Part shown: positions 41,720 through 49,481 of the stretch, piece by piece
Numbering within the stretch: the first letter of the stretch is position 1
How the letters are laid out: every line of letters begins with the position of its first letter
From: Nonomuraea glycinis
GTDB lineage: Bacteria; Actinomycetota; Actinomycetes; Streptosporangiales; Streptosporangiaceae
Length of the DNA: 64,000 bases
Direction of reading: 5' to 3'
Assembly: GCF_014646515.1 (NCBI RefSeq)
Contig: NZ_BMNK01000006.1
Span: 372,001 to 436,000 of the forward strand
Made by a program: the position numbers and the translations under genes
Notes under the pieces: model-generated
Told to the model about the DNA's origin: nothing
Databases searched by the model: none
The model's input: the letters and a program-made list of their open reading frames with translations, nothing else

Positions 41720-42874
41720 ATGCTCTATGGAACGCCTGCGCTCGAGGCCGTGGACAAGGCCGTGCTCGCCGAGATCGAGGACATGCGGCGCGATCTGAAA
41801 TACCGCCTGGCTGAGACTCATCGCTGGGACGGGCAGCTTCGCAGGCAGTTGCAGGCGCGCGCCATCCAGGGGTCCAACTCCATCGAGGGCTACCGGGCCA
41901 GCGTCGAGGACATCGAGTCCATCATGGCGGGGGAGGAGCCCCTGGAGACGTCCGCGTCGGTGACGCGCGAGATCGCCGGCTACCAGCAGGCGCTCACCTA
42001 TATCCAACTCCTCTCGCGGGCCCCCGCGTTCCGCTACGACGCCGGGGTCCTCAATGCGCTCAACTTCATGATGATCGGCCACCACCGCGACAAGACTCCC
42101 GGCGTGCTGCGTCCCGGTGGCATCTATGTACGCAACTCCGCCACCGGCGAAGTGGTGTACGAGGGCCCGGACTTCGAGGAGGTTCCCGGGCTGCTGGGCG
42201 AGCTGGTCACCTGGCTGAACTCCGGTGACCTCGACGTGCCGAGTTATGTGCGCGGCGCCATGGCTCACTTCAACTTGGTGTCGATTCACCCATGGCGTGA
42301 CGGCAATGGCCGGATGTCACGTGCGCTGCAGACACTGGTTCTCGGCCGTGACCAGATCCTGATGCCCGAGTTCTCCTCGATCGAGGAATGGCTCGGCACG
42401 GGCGAGAACACTGTCGACTACTACCGCGCACTCCGCGACGTCCAGCGGGGCTCCTGGAAGCCGCACGTGAACACCCATTCCTGGGTGCGATTCTGCCTGC
42501 GCGCCCATCACCTCCAAGCCCAGCGTGTGCGCCAGCGTCTGGCCCAGGCGGGAGAGATCTGGATCATTCTGGAAGAGCAGGTCGATGCCGACGGGCTCAA
42601 CACCCGGTGCGTCTCCGCGCTCTACGAGGTCTTCGTCAACCGGAGGCTTCGCCGCAGCAGATACCAGGCCGACGAGGGGCTCAGCCAGGGACAGGCCGCC
42701 CGGGATCTGCGCGACCTCGCCGCCAAGGGCTGGGTTCAGCCGTACGGCGAGACCAAGGGCCGCTTCTACGCCCCCGGCCCCCGGATGACGGAGATCAAGG
42801 CCCAGTTCGCCGAGCGAGCCCGCCCGCTGCGCGATCCGTACAGTGAGACACATCACCGAATCCCCCCGGAATAG
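41720..42874 (+). CDS. Fic-domain AMPylase (class II, self-inhibited) with C-terminal wHTH
   Basis: A 384-residue Fic protein. The catalytic motif is HPWRDGNGR starting at His190 (HPFx[D/E]GNGR type). The inhibitory helix motif S-x-x-x-E-G is present as Ser52 to Glu56-Gly57 in GSNSIEGY, so Glu56 would hold the enzyme inactive, as in class II Fic proteins. The last 90 residues resemble a winged helix (LSQGQAARDLRDLAAKGWVQPYGETKGRFYAPG). It transfers AMP (or another nucleotide) to a target hydroxyl; no antitoxin gene is needed. The start is ATG 41720; a TTG four codons upstream is possible. Stands alone after lon. Confidence 0.92.
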   Translation: MLYGTPALEAVDKAVLAEIEDMRRDLKYRLAETHRWDGQLRRQLQARAIQGSNSIEGYRASVEDIESIMAGEEPLETSASVTREIAGYQQALTYIQLLSRAPAFRYDAGVLNALNFMMIGHHRDKTPGVLRPGGIYVRNSATGEVVYEGPDFEEVPGLLGELVTWLNSGDLDVPSYVRGAMAHFNLVSIHPWRDGNGRMSRALQTLVLGRDQILMPEFSSIEEWLGTGENTVDYYRALRDVQRGSWKPHVNTHSWVRFCLRAHHLQAQRVRQRLAQAGEIWIILEEQVDADGLNTRCVSALYEVFVNRRLRRSRYQADEGLSQGQAARDLRDLAAKGWVQPYGETKGRFYAPGPRMTEIKAQFAERARPLRDPYSETHHRIPPE

Positions 42875-42903
42875 GACCGACCACGCGCCTTGTTGGAACG
42901 GGC

Positions 42904-42996
42904 GTGAACGAGGCACACGCGGACGACCGGGGCGCCAGAGGCGCTGGGTGCTGTCGCGGCTGTAGGGGGCGGCGCATGCCCGCCCTGCGCCGTTAG
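42904..42996 (+). CDS. Possible Cys-rich leader peptide upstream of metNIQ
   Basis: A 30-codon frame starting GTG, with Cys at positions 16, 17 and 20 (codons 42949 TGC, 42952 TGT, 42961 TGT). The Cys codons lie 4 bp before a stable GC hairpin (42967-42985). This is the arrangement of a ribosome-attenuation leader, and mycobacteria are known to use poly-Cys small ORFs to sense cysteine ahead of sulfur genes. No strong Shine-Dalgarno is seen, so it would be leaderless or weakly translated. It could also be a chance frame in GC-rich DNA. Confidence 0.35.
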   Translation: MNEAHADDRGARGAGCCRGCRGRRMPALRR

Positions 42997-43027
42997 ACCG
43001 AACCGTCCGCACCCCTCGAAGGTCATC

Positions 43028-43093
43028 ATGATCACACCCTCTTTCGTGCTGAGCAGGCTGAGCCACCTGCCCTATCACTCGGGCATGCGCTAA
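43028..43093 (+). CDS. Possible 21-residue upstream ORF before metN
   Basis: ATG at 43028 has GAAGG 6 nt upstream and reads 21 codons (MITPSFVLSRLSHLPYHSGMR) to a TAA at 43091, ending 70 bp before metN. It has no Cys and only two Met. It may be a translated upstream ORF or chance. Confidence 0.3.
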   Translation: MITPSFVLSRLSHLPYHSGMR

Positions 43094-43163
43094 CCCCTCC
43101 CCGTTTCGATGTCCGTTCCAGCGACCCCGCCATGGTGGCCGCTGTCAGTCATGGGGAGATGGC

Positions 43164-44114
43164 GTGATCCAGGTTTCCGGCCTGCGCAAGTCGTACGGCG
43201 GCACCGTCGCACTGGACGGTGTCGACCTGAACGTGCGTCAGGGCGAGGTCTACGGTGTGGTCGGGCAGAGCGGCGCGGGCAAGAGCACTCTCCTGCGCTG
43301 CGTCAACCTGCTGGAGCGGCCGAGCGCCGGCACCGTGACGGTGGCCGGGCAGGACCTGACGGCGCTGCGCGGCAAGGACCTCAACCGCGCCCGCCAGCGC
43401 ATCGGCATGATCCACCAGCACTTCGCGCTGCTCTCCTCGCGTACGGTCGCCGGAAACGTGTCTTTCCCCCTGGAGGTCATGGGCGTGCCCAGGGCCGAGC
43501 GGCGGCGCCGGGTCGGCGAGCTGCTCGACCTGGTCGGACTCGGCGGGCGTGGCGGCGATCACCCGCACCAGTTGTCCGGCGGGCAGAAGCAGCGGGTCGG
43601 CATCGCCAGGGCGCTGGCGGGCAACCCGTCGGTGCTGCTGTCGGACGAGGCCACCTCGGCGCTCGACCCCGGCACCACGCAGTCCATCCTGGCCCTGCTC
43701 CGGCGGCTCAACGCCGAGCTCGGGCTGACGATCCTGCTGATCACGCACGAGATGGACGTCGTCAAGAGCATCTGCGACTCGGTCGCCATCATGTCCGGCG
43801 GCCGCGTCGAGGAGTCGGGCCCGATCGGCGACCTCATCAGGACGCCCGGCTCGCGGCTCACCAGGGAGATCTTCCCGCTGCCCGACCCCGCCCCGGCGGG
43901 TTCGGTCACGCTCACCTTCACCGGCGACCCCCGGCAGCCGCTGGTGTCGGAGGCGGTGCGCAAGTTCGACGTGGACGTCAGCATCCTGGGCGGCTCGATC
44001 GAGGACCTCGCGGGCGGCTCCGTCGGCCGCCTGCGGGTCGCCTTCTCGGGCGAGCAGGTCCCGGCCGCGCTGACGTACCTGCGCGAGCGCGGCCTGCTGG
44101 TGGAGACGTCATGA
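43164..44114 (+). CDS. metN: Methionine ABC transporter ATPase
   Basis: A 316-residue MetN. Walker A is GQSGAGKSTLL, signature LSGGQKQRVGIARAL, Walker B VLLSDEATSALDP, and the switch His lies in LLITHEMDVVKSICD. The C-terminal 80 residues are the NIL regulatory domain (VTLTFTGDPRQPLVSEAVRKFDVDVSILGG...) which binds methionine and inhibits transport. It energises methionine uptake. GTG start with GGGGAGA upstream. Its stop overlaps a 14-codon ORF start (ATGA). Confidence 0.95.
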   Translation: MIQVSGLRKSYGGTVALDGVDLNVRQGEVYGVVGQSGAGKSTLLRCVNLLERPSAGTVTVAGQDLTALRGKDLNRARQRIGMIHQHFALLSSRTVAGNVSFPLEVMGVPRAERRRRVGELLDLVGLGGRGGDHPHQLSGGQKQRVGIARALAGNPSVLLSDEATSALDPGTTQSILALLRRLNAELGLTILLITHEMDVVKSICDSVAIMSGGRVEESGPIGDLIRTPGSRLTREIFPLPDPAPAGSVTLTFTGDPRQPLVSEAVRKFDVDVSILGGSIEDLAGGSVGRLRVAFSGEQVPAALTYLRERGLLVETS

Positions 44115-44155
44115 ACGGTACGGTCACCAACGAAGAGGCGGGGCGGGCTCGATGA
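44111..44155 (+). CDS. 14-codon ORF coupling metN to metI
   Basis: ATG at 44111 overlaps the metN stop (ATGA) and the frame runs 14 codons (MNGTVTNEEAGRAR), ending at TGA 44153, which overlaps the metI start (ATGA). It could let ribosomes that finish metN reach the metI start by stepping through a tiny ORF. The gap between metN and metI (37 bp) otherwise offers AGAGGCGGGG as a Shine-Dalgarno. It may be a relic start of metI. Confidence 0.45.
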   Translation: MNGTVTNEEAGRAR

Positions 44156-44808
44156 CCTGGGACGAGATGGCTCCCCTGCTGTGGGAGGCCACCTGGCAGA
44201 CCGGGGTGATGGTCGGCTGGGCGGCGGTGTTCACGGTGCTGCTCGGCCTGCCGCTGGGTGTGGCGCTGGTGGTGTTCGACCGAGGCGGGCTGCGGCCGCT
44301 GCCGGTGCTCAAGTCGATCCTCGGCGTGATCGTCAACGTGGGACGGTCGCTGCCGTTCATCGTGTTGATGATCGCGATCATCCCGTTCACCCGGCTGGTC
44401 GTGGGCACCACGATCGGCACCGCCGCGGTGGTGGTGCCGCTCACCGTCGGCGCGGTGCCGTTCTTCGCCCGGCTGGTGGAGACGGCGCTGCGCGAGGTCG
44501 ACCGGGACGTGATCCAGGCGGCGCAGGCGATGGGGGCCGGTCGCGGCGCCGTCGTGTGGAAGGTGCTGCTGCCCGAGGCGCTGCCGGGGATCGTCGCGGG
44601 GGTGACCGTGACGGTGGTCGCGCTGATCGGTTACACCGCGATGGCGGGGACCATCGGCGGCGGCGGGCTGGGCGACCTGGCCATCAGGTACGGATATCAG
44701 CGGTTCGAGACGGCGGTCATGATCGTCACCGTCGTGGTGCTCATCGTGATCGTGCAAATCATGCAGAGCCTGGGCGACCTTCTCGCCCGGCGCCTATCGC
44801 ATAAGTAA
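44152..44808 (+). CDS. metI: Methionine ABC transporter permease
   Basis: A 218-residue permease with five helices. The EAA-type loop is VETALREVDRDVIQAAQAMGAGRGAVVWKVLLPEALPGI, characteristic of MetI. It forms the pore with MetN and MetQ. The C-terminus ends LLARRLSHK. The start ATG overlaps the preceding 14-codon ORF. Confidence 0.95.
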   Translation: MTWDEMAPLLWEATWQTGVMVGWAAVFTVLLGLPLGVALVVFDRGGLRPLPVLKSILGVIVNVGRSLPFIVLMIAIIPFTRLVVGTTIGTAAVVVPLTVGAVPFFARLVETALREVDRDVIQAAQAMGAGRGAVVWKVLLPEALPGIVAGVTVTVVALIGYTAMAGTIGGGGLGDLAIRYGYQRFETAVMIVTVVVLIVIVQIMQSLGDLLARRLSHK

Positions 44809-44817
44809 GGAAAAATC

Positions 44818-45636
44818 ATGAAAATTAATCGCCTTGTGGGCGCTGCTGTCCTCTCGCTGTTGCTCGCCGCGTGCGGTACGACACCCTCCGCTACACCGGC
44901 CGAGTCGGCGGACACCGTGCTGAAGGTCGGCGCGTCCCCGGTCCCGCACGCCGAGATCCTCACCTTCGTCAAGGACAACCTGGCCCCCGCCGCCGGGATC
45001 AAGCTCGAGATCGTCGAGTTCACCGACTATGTGCAGCCGAACGTGCAGCTGGAGGAGGGCCTGCTCGCGGCCAACTTCTTCCAGCACAAGCCGTACCTGG
45101 ACGACTTCAACGCCTCCAAGGGCACCAAGCTGAGCTTCGTCACGCCGGTGCACCTGGAGCCGCTGGGTCTGTACTCCAAGAAGTCGACCGAGCTCGCCGC
45201 GCTGCCGGCGGGCGCCACCGTGGCCGTCCCGAACGACGCCACCAACCTGGGCCGCGCGCTCAAGCTGCTCGCCGACAACGGCGTGGTCACCCTCAAGGAG
45301 GGCGCCGGCACCGCCGCGACCGAGCGGGACGTGACCGGCAACCCCAAGAACCTCGTCTTCAAGCCGCTGGAGGCCGCGCAGCTGCCCCGGTCGCTGGACG
45401 ACGTCGACGCGGCGGTGATCAACGGCAACTACGCCATCGAGGCCGGGCTCAAGCCCGCCACCGACGCGCTGGTGCTGGAGAAGACCGAGGGGAACCCGTA
45501 CGTGAACGGCCTGGTGGTCGCGGCCGGCCACGAGAAGGACGCGAATATCGTCACCCTGGGCAAGCTCCTGAATGATCAGAAAGTGAAGGACTTCATCGCG
45601 CAGAAGTACGCGGGTTCGGTGATCGCCGCCGAGTGA
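44818..45636 (+). CDS. metQ: Methionine-binding lipoprotein
   Basis: A 272-residue MetQ/NlpA-type lipoprotein. The signal MKINRLVGAAVLSLLLAAC ends in the lipidated Cys at 19. Family signature segments are VGASPVPHAEILTFVKDNLAP, IVEFTDYVQPNVQLEEGLLAANFFQHKPYL and VAVPNDATNLGRALKLL. It catches methionine outside the cell. Nine bases after metI, with AAGGAAAA upstream of its ATG. Confidence 0.95.
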   Translation: MKINRLVGAAVLSLLLAACGTTPSATPAESADTVLKVGASPVPHAEILTFVKDNLAPAAGIKLEIVEFTDYVQPNVQLEEGLLAANFFQHKPYLDDFNASKGTKLSFVTPVHLEPLGLYSKKSTELAALPAGATVAVPNDATNLGRALKLLADNGVVTLKEGAGTAATERDVTGNPKNLVFKPLEAAQLPRSLDDVDAAVINGNYAIEAGLKPATDALVLEKTEGNPYVNGLVVAAGHEKDANIVTLGKLLNDQKVKDFIAQKYAGSVIAAE

Positions 45637-45768
45637 AATCAGTAAAGATCAGGAAATGTCGGGAATACAGATTTTGGACCGTTTCAAGCGAGTTGTAAGT
45701 GATGGGCAATTGGTCCGGCTTATCAATACAGGGACAGCACAGCACAACCTCTCCCGAGGAGTCCCGAA

Positions 45769-46350
45769 GTGCGATTCGCAACCCGCATCCTGATCGGTGT
45801 CGCCGCCGCCACCTCCGTCGCCATCGCCGCGCCCGCCGCCGCCGGCGCGACGACCACGACGACGGCCGCGTCGGCCACATCCTCCTACGACAGCTGGGGT
45901 GCCTACGACTCCAGCGACGGCAAGGCCAGCGCCAAGGGCAGCGTCGTCTTCCACCAGAAGAAGTACAAGGAGTGGTACTGGAAGACCTTCTGGGTCAAGA
46001 AGAAGATCTGCTGGGAAAAGGACGGCGACACGAAGTGCAAGTGGGTGCCGAAGAAGGTCAAGAAGCACGTGTTCGAGTGGAAGCACGTCGACACCTACAC
46101 GGTGCACGGAAACCTCTACAACAAGAAGTGGTGGGGCAAGAACGACTGTGCGTGGGCGACCTTCAAGATCGTCGAGCACGACGGTTCCACGCACTTCGAG
46201 CGGTACGACAACTGCCACAAGTTCCCGAAGCACTTCTCCTTCTCCGGTAAGGACGCCGAGCACATCACGGTGAAGGTGAGCCGGGGCAACGAGTGGTCGC
46301 CGAAGGGCTGGCACTCGGACTGGGAGGACGTGTACCACGCCGCTCCCTGA
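45769..46350 (+). CDS. Secreted Lys/Trp-rich protein of unknown function
   Basis: A 193-residue exported protein. A Sec signal peptide covers about 1-27 (MRFATRILIGVAAATSVAIAAPAAAG). The mature part is unusually rich in Lys, Trp, Tyr and His: repeated KK/WK runs (KYKEWYWKTFWVKKKICWEKDG, KCKWVPKKVKKHVFEWKHVD) and four Cys that could form two disulfides. It is very basic. GTG start with GAGGAG upstream. It resembles no family I know; a cationic, antimicrobial or surface-binding role is possible. It ends with three TGAs in three frames and a strong terminator. Confidence 0.75.
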   Translation: MRFATRILIGVAAATSVAIAAPAAAGATTTTTAASATSSYDSWGAYDSSDGKASAKGSVVFHQKKYKEWYWKTFWVKKKICWEKDGDTKCKWVPKKVKKHVFEWKHVDTYTVHGNLYNKKWWGKNDCAWATFKIVEHDGSTHFERYDNCHKFPKHFSFSGKDAEHITVKVSRGNEWSPKGWHSDWEDVYHAAP

Positions 46351-46367
46351 CCGGTGATCGATGACGG

Positions 46368-46397
46368 AGCCGCGACCTCGAAGGCGAGGTCGCGGCT
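46368..46397 (+). terminator. Strong terminator hairpin after the Lys/Trp-rich gene
   Basis: AGCCGCGACCTCG (46368-46380) pairs perfectly with CGAGGTCGCGGCT (46385-46397) around a 4-nt loop AAGG, a 13-bp stem. Confidence 0.85.
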
Positions 46398-46455
46398 TCG
46401 CCGTCTCTCCAAGGGGTTCTGGCGGACAGGCCGATGAACAGAATAGTGTTCGGTC

Positions 46456-47991
46456 ATGTACCCCGGAGCCATCGCAGCCGTCAGCCCGGACAAGCCCGCT
46501 GTGATCATGGCGGGCTCCGGCCAGGTCATCACCTACCGCCGGCTCGACGAGGAGTCGAACCGGCTGGCCCACCTGTTCCGCGCCGCCGGCCTCAGGCCGG
46601 GGGATCATGTCGCCTTCATGCTCGGCAACCATCCGCTCTTCCTCGCGATCGCCTGGGCGGCACACCGCTCCGGCCTCTACTACACCGCGATCAACTCCCG
46701 GCTGCAGGCGGCCGAGCTGTCCTACATCATCGAGAACTGCGGCGCCCGGGTGTTCATCTCGAGTGCCGACCTGGCCGACGTCGCCATCTCCGCCGCCACC
46801 GGCACCACCGCCGTCGAGCTGCGCCTCATGCTGGACGGGGTCGCCGACGGCTTCGAGTCGTACGAGGAGGCGGTGGCCGGGCAGCCGGTCACCCCGATCG
46901 ACGACGAGTGCCAGGGCGCCGACATGCTCTACTCCTCCGGCACCACCGGCATGCCCAAGGGCATCAAGCCGGCCCTCGCCCACGCGCCGCTCGCCGAGCC
47001 GGGCATGCTGTACCGGCTCATCCAGGGGCTGTTCGCGCCGTCGGCCGACAGCGTCTACCTGTCGCCCGCGCCGCTCTACCACGCCGCGCCGCTGCGCTAC
47101 AGCCTCACCTTCCAGCGGCTCGGCGCCACGGTCGTCGTCATGGAGCGCTTCGACCCGGAGGAGTATCTGCGCCTGATCGAGAAGTACCGGGTGACGCACT
47201 CACAACTCGTCCCCACCATGTTCATCAAGATGCTCAAGCTGCCCGCCGGGACGCGCGAGAAATACGACCTGTCGTCGCTGAAGTGCGCCATCCACGCCGC
47301 CGCCCCCTGCCCGATCCCGGTCAAGGAGCAGATGATCGACTGGTGGGGCCCGATCATCCACGAGTACTACGCCGGCACCGAGGGCAACGGCTTCCTGTAC
47401 GTGAACTCCGCCGACTGGCTGACCCACCGGGGCACGGTCGGCCGCTCCCTGCTCGGCACCGTGCACATCTGCGACGAGAACGGCGCCGAACTCCCGGCGG
47501 GCGAGCACGGCACCGTCTACTTCGACAGCGGCATCACCTTCGAGTACCACGGCGACCCGGACAAGACCCGATCGGTCCAGGATCCGCTGGGCAGGGGATG
47601 GACCACCCTCGGCGACATCGGTTACCTCGACGCCGACGGCTTCCTGCACCTGACCGACCGCCGCTCGTACATGATCATCTCGGGTGGGGTGAACATCTAT
47701 CCGCAGGAGGCGGAGAACCTGCTGAGCGTCCACCCCAAGGTCGCCGACGTGGCGGTGCTCGGCGTACCGGACGAGGAGATGGGCGAGCAGGTCAAGGCGG
47801 TGGTGCAGCCGGTGTCCATGGCCGAGGCGGGGCCGGAGCTGGAGGCGGAGCTGATCGAGTACTGCCGCTCACGGCTGGCCCACTACAAGTGCCCGAAGTC
47901 GGTGGACTTCCGCGCGGAGTTGCCCCGGCATCCCACGGGAAAACTGTACAAACGGCTGCTCAAGGATGAATACTGGCCCGCGCGCCCCTAG
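46456..47991 (+). CDS. Acyl-CoA synthetase (AMP-forming)
   Basis: A 511-residue adenylate-forming enzyme. Core motif A3 is LYSSGTTGMPKGIKPAL, A5 is YYAGTEGNG, A7 TTLGDIGYLDADGFLHLTDR, A8 IISGGVNIYPQEAEN, and A10 RHPTGKLYKRLLKD with the catalytic Lys. It activates a fatty or aromatic acid to acyl-CoA; acyl chain not determinable. Free-standing gene after a terminator. Confidence 0.9.
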   Translation: MYPGAIAAVSPDKPAVIMAGSGQVITYRRLDEESNRLAHLFRAAGLRPGDHVAFMLGNHPLFLAIAWAAHRSGLYYTAINSRLQAAELSYIIENCGARVFISSADLADVAISAATGTTAVELRLMLDGVADGFESYEEAVAGQPVTPIDDECQGADMLYSSGTTGMPKGIKPALAHAPLAEPGMLYRLIQGLFAPSADSVYLSPAPLYHAAPLRYSLTFQRLGATVVVMERFDPEEYLRLIEKYRVTHSQLVPTMFIKMLKLPAGTREKYDLSSLKCAIHAAAPCPIPVKEQMIDWWGPIIHEYYAGTEGNGFLYVNSADWLTHRGTVGRSLLGTVHICDENGAELPAGEHGTVYFDSGITFEYHGDPDKTRSVQDPLGRGWTTLGDIGYLDADGFLHLTDRRSYMIISGGVNIYPQEAENLLSVHPKVADVAVLGVPDEEMGEQVKAVVQPVSMAEAGPELEAELIEYCRSRLAHYKCPKSVDFRAELPRHPTGKLYKRLLKDEYWPARP

Positions 47992-48142
47992 GCGGGACAT
48001 ACCCCGGCCGCGCCACGCCGGGAATTCCGGGTCGTCCCGGTCTCGGTGACCGCCCCCCTACCTGCGGTGATAAGGCTGTCGTCAGGCTGCACAGCATCCT
48101 CTGATCAAGCGCTTAAGCAGGTCTTACGCGGGACTTGGCACT

Positions 48143-48163
48143 CTTGAGTCATCGGGACTTGAG
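48143..48163 (+). promoter_or_regulatory. HAIR-like element at the HtrA-like protease gene
   Basis: CTTGAGT-N7-ACTTGAG matches the HspR HAIR consensus CTTGAGT-N7-ACTCAAG at 12 of 14 positions; the left half is perfect, the right half is off at two. It overlaps the Shine-Dalgarno region. Because the right half also contains part of the RBS, chance is possible. Confidence 0.35.
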
Positions 48164-48166
48164 GAG

Positions 48167-49405
48167 ATGAAGATGGACGCGAACGAGCCTCGCGATCAGC
48201 GCGCAGGCGGGTGGAGCCAGTTCGGCGACACTCCGCCCTCCGCCGGGGGCTTCCCCCGGCGGGACACTGTGATCATGGGCCCGCCGCCCCCGCCGCCTCC
48301 CGCGCGGGCCAAGCCGGGCTTCTCCGCCCGGCAGAAGGCGCTCGCGGGCCTGGCCCTGGCGGCCATGGCCATCGGCGGCGGCGCCGTCGGGGCGACGGTG
48401 GCCACCGCGTTCCAGGAGCCGCAGGTCGTCACCGCGAGCAATCCGAGCCCGACGTTCAAGCAGGCCTCCAACCCGCTCAGCGTCCCCGATGTCGCGGCGA
48501 AGGTGCAGCCCTCGGTCGTGATGATCAAGGGAGCCACCGGTGAGGGTTCGGGCGTCGTCCTGTCGGAGGACGGGCTGATCCTGACCAACAACCACGTGGT
48601 CGTGGGCGCCGGTCAGGGCGGCGGCGGGATGACCGTGAAATTCAACGACGGCAGGACGGCCAAGGCGTCCGTCGTCGGCACCGACCCCGCCACCGACCTG
48701 GCGGTCATCAGGGCGGAGGACGTCTCCGGGCTGACCGCGGCGACCCTCGGCGACAGCGACGCGCTCAAGGTGGGTGACTCCGTGCTGGCTCTGGGCAGCC
48801 CGCTCGGCCTGTCCGGCTCCGTCACCATGGGCATCGTCAGCGCGCTCGACCGCACCCTGACCGTCGGCGGCGAGCAGCAGCAGGCGCCGCCCGGATGGGG
48901 ACAGGGCGGCGGAGCGGGTGAGGTCACCACGATCGGCGGCGCCATCCAGACGGACGCGGCGATCAACCCCGGCAACTCGGGCGGCGCGCTGGTGAACGCC
49001 GGCGGGCAGCTGGTCGGCATCAACACCGCCATCGCCACGGGCGGCGGCGGCAACGGCAACATCGGCGTCGGCTTCGCCATCCCGATCAACACCGCCAAGC
49101 AGGTGTCCGACCAGCTCATCAACAGCGGCAAGGTCAGCCACGCGTTCCTCGGCGTGAGCGTCACCGACGCCACCGGCGACGTGGCCGGCGCGCTGGTCCG
49201 CGAGGTGACCCCCGCGAGCCCGGCGGACAAGGCAGGACTGAAGCAGGGCGACCTCATCACCCGGGTCGATGGCAAGGCGGTCGAGGGTGGAGATACCGTT
49301 GTTGGGCAGGTCAGAGGTTTCAAACCGGGCCAACAGGTTCAGATCACTTATATGAGGGACGGCGAAGAGAGCTCCGTCGCCGTGACCCTCCAGGAGAAGA
49401 AATAA
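48167..49405 (+). CDS. Membrane-anchored HtrA/DegP-type serine protease with PDZ domain
   Basis: A 412-residue S1C protease. Residues 1-55 are cytoplasmic with a Pro-run (PPPPPPP); one transmembrane helix lies at about 55-80. The catalytic triad is His143 (TNNHVV), Asp177 (ATDLAV) and Ser271 (NPGNSGG). A C-terminal PDZ domain (HAFLGVSVTDATGDVAGALVREVTPASPADKAGLKQGDLITRVDGKAV) selects substrates. It handles misfolded envelope proteins. Family fits actinobacterial PepD/HtrA. An in-frame ATG two codons later is possible. Confidence 0.93.
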   Translation: MKMDANEPRDQRAGGWSQFGDTPPSAGGFPRRDTVIMGPPPPPPPARAKPGFSARQKALAGLALAAMAIGGGAVGATVATAFQEPQVVTASNPSPTFKQASNPLSVPDVAAKVQPSVVMIKGATGEGSGVVLSEDGLILTNNHVVVGAGQGGGGMTVKFNDGRTAKASVVGTDPATDLAVIRAEDVSGLTAATLGDSDALKVGDSVLALGSPLGLSGSVTMGIVSALDRTLTVGGEQQQAPPGWGQGGGAGEVTTIGGAIQTDAAINPGNSGGALVNAGGQLVGINTAIATGGGGNGNIGVGFAIPINTAKQVSDQLINSGKVSHAFLGVSVTDATGDVAGALVREVTPASPADKAGLKQGDLITRVDGKAVEGGDTVVGQVRGFKPGQQVQITYMRDGEESSVAVTLQEKK

Positions 49406-49423
49406 CAGGACCCCCTCACGGAC

Positions 49424-49464
49424 GGGTGTGCCGTCGAGATCGCTGCGGACTTGGCGGCACACCC
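49424..49464. terminator. Hairpin between convergent protease and ABC permease genes
   Basis: GGGTGTGCCG (49424-49433) and CGGCACACCC (49455-49464) form a 10-bp stem with a 21-nt loop, located between convergent gene ends. Confidence 0.6.
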
Positions 49465-49481
49465 CCCCGTTCTCCGGGCTC

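Larger units (their letters stand above)
42875..43163. promoter_or_regulatory. 289-bp leader region of metNIQ
   Basis: The region holds a Cys-rich small ORF, a GC hairpin (GGGCGG-N7-CCGCCC, 42967-42985), a second small ORF with a good Shine-Dalgarno, and CCATG/CATGG arms just before metN. I looked for a SAM riboswitch (S-box or SAM-IV type) and did not see its conserved core. Regulation by a leader peptide and attenuation is suggested. Confidence 0.45.

Noticed and set aside
42875..43163. SAM riboswitch before metNIQ
   Set aside because: I could not find the conserved core elements of S-box or SAM-IV aptamers; an Infernal search would settle it.
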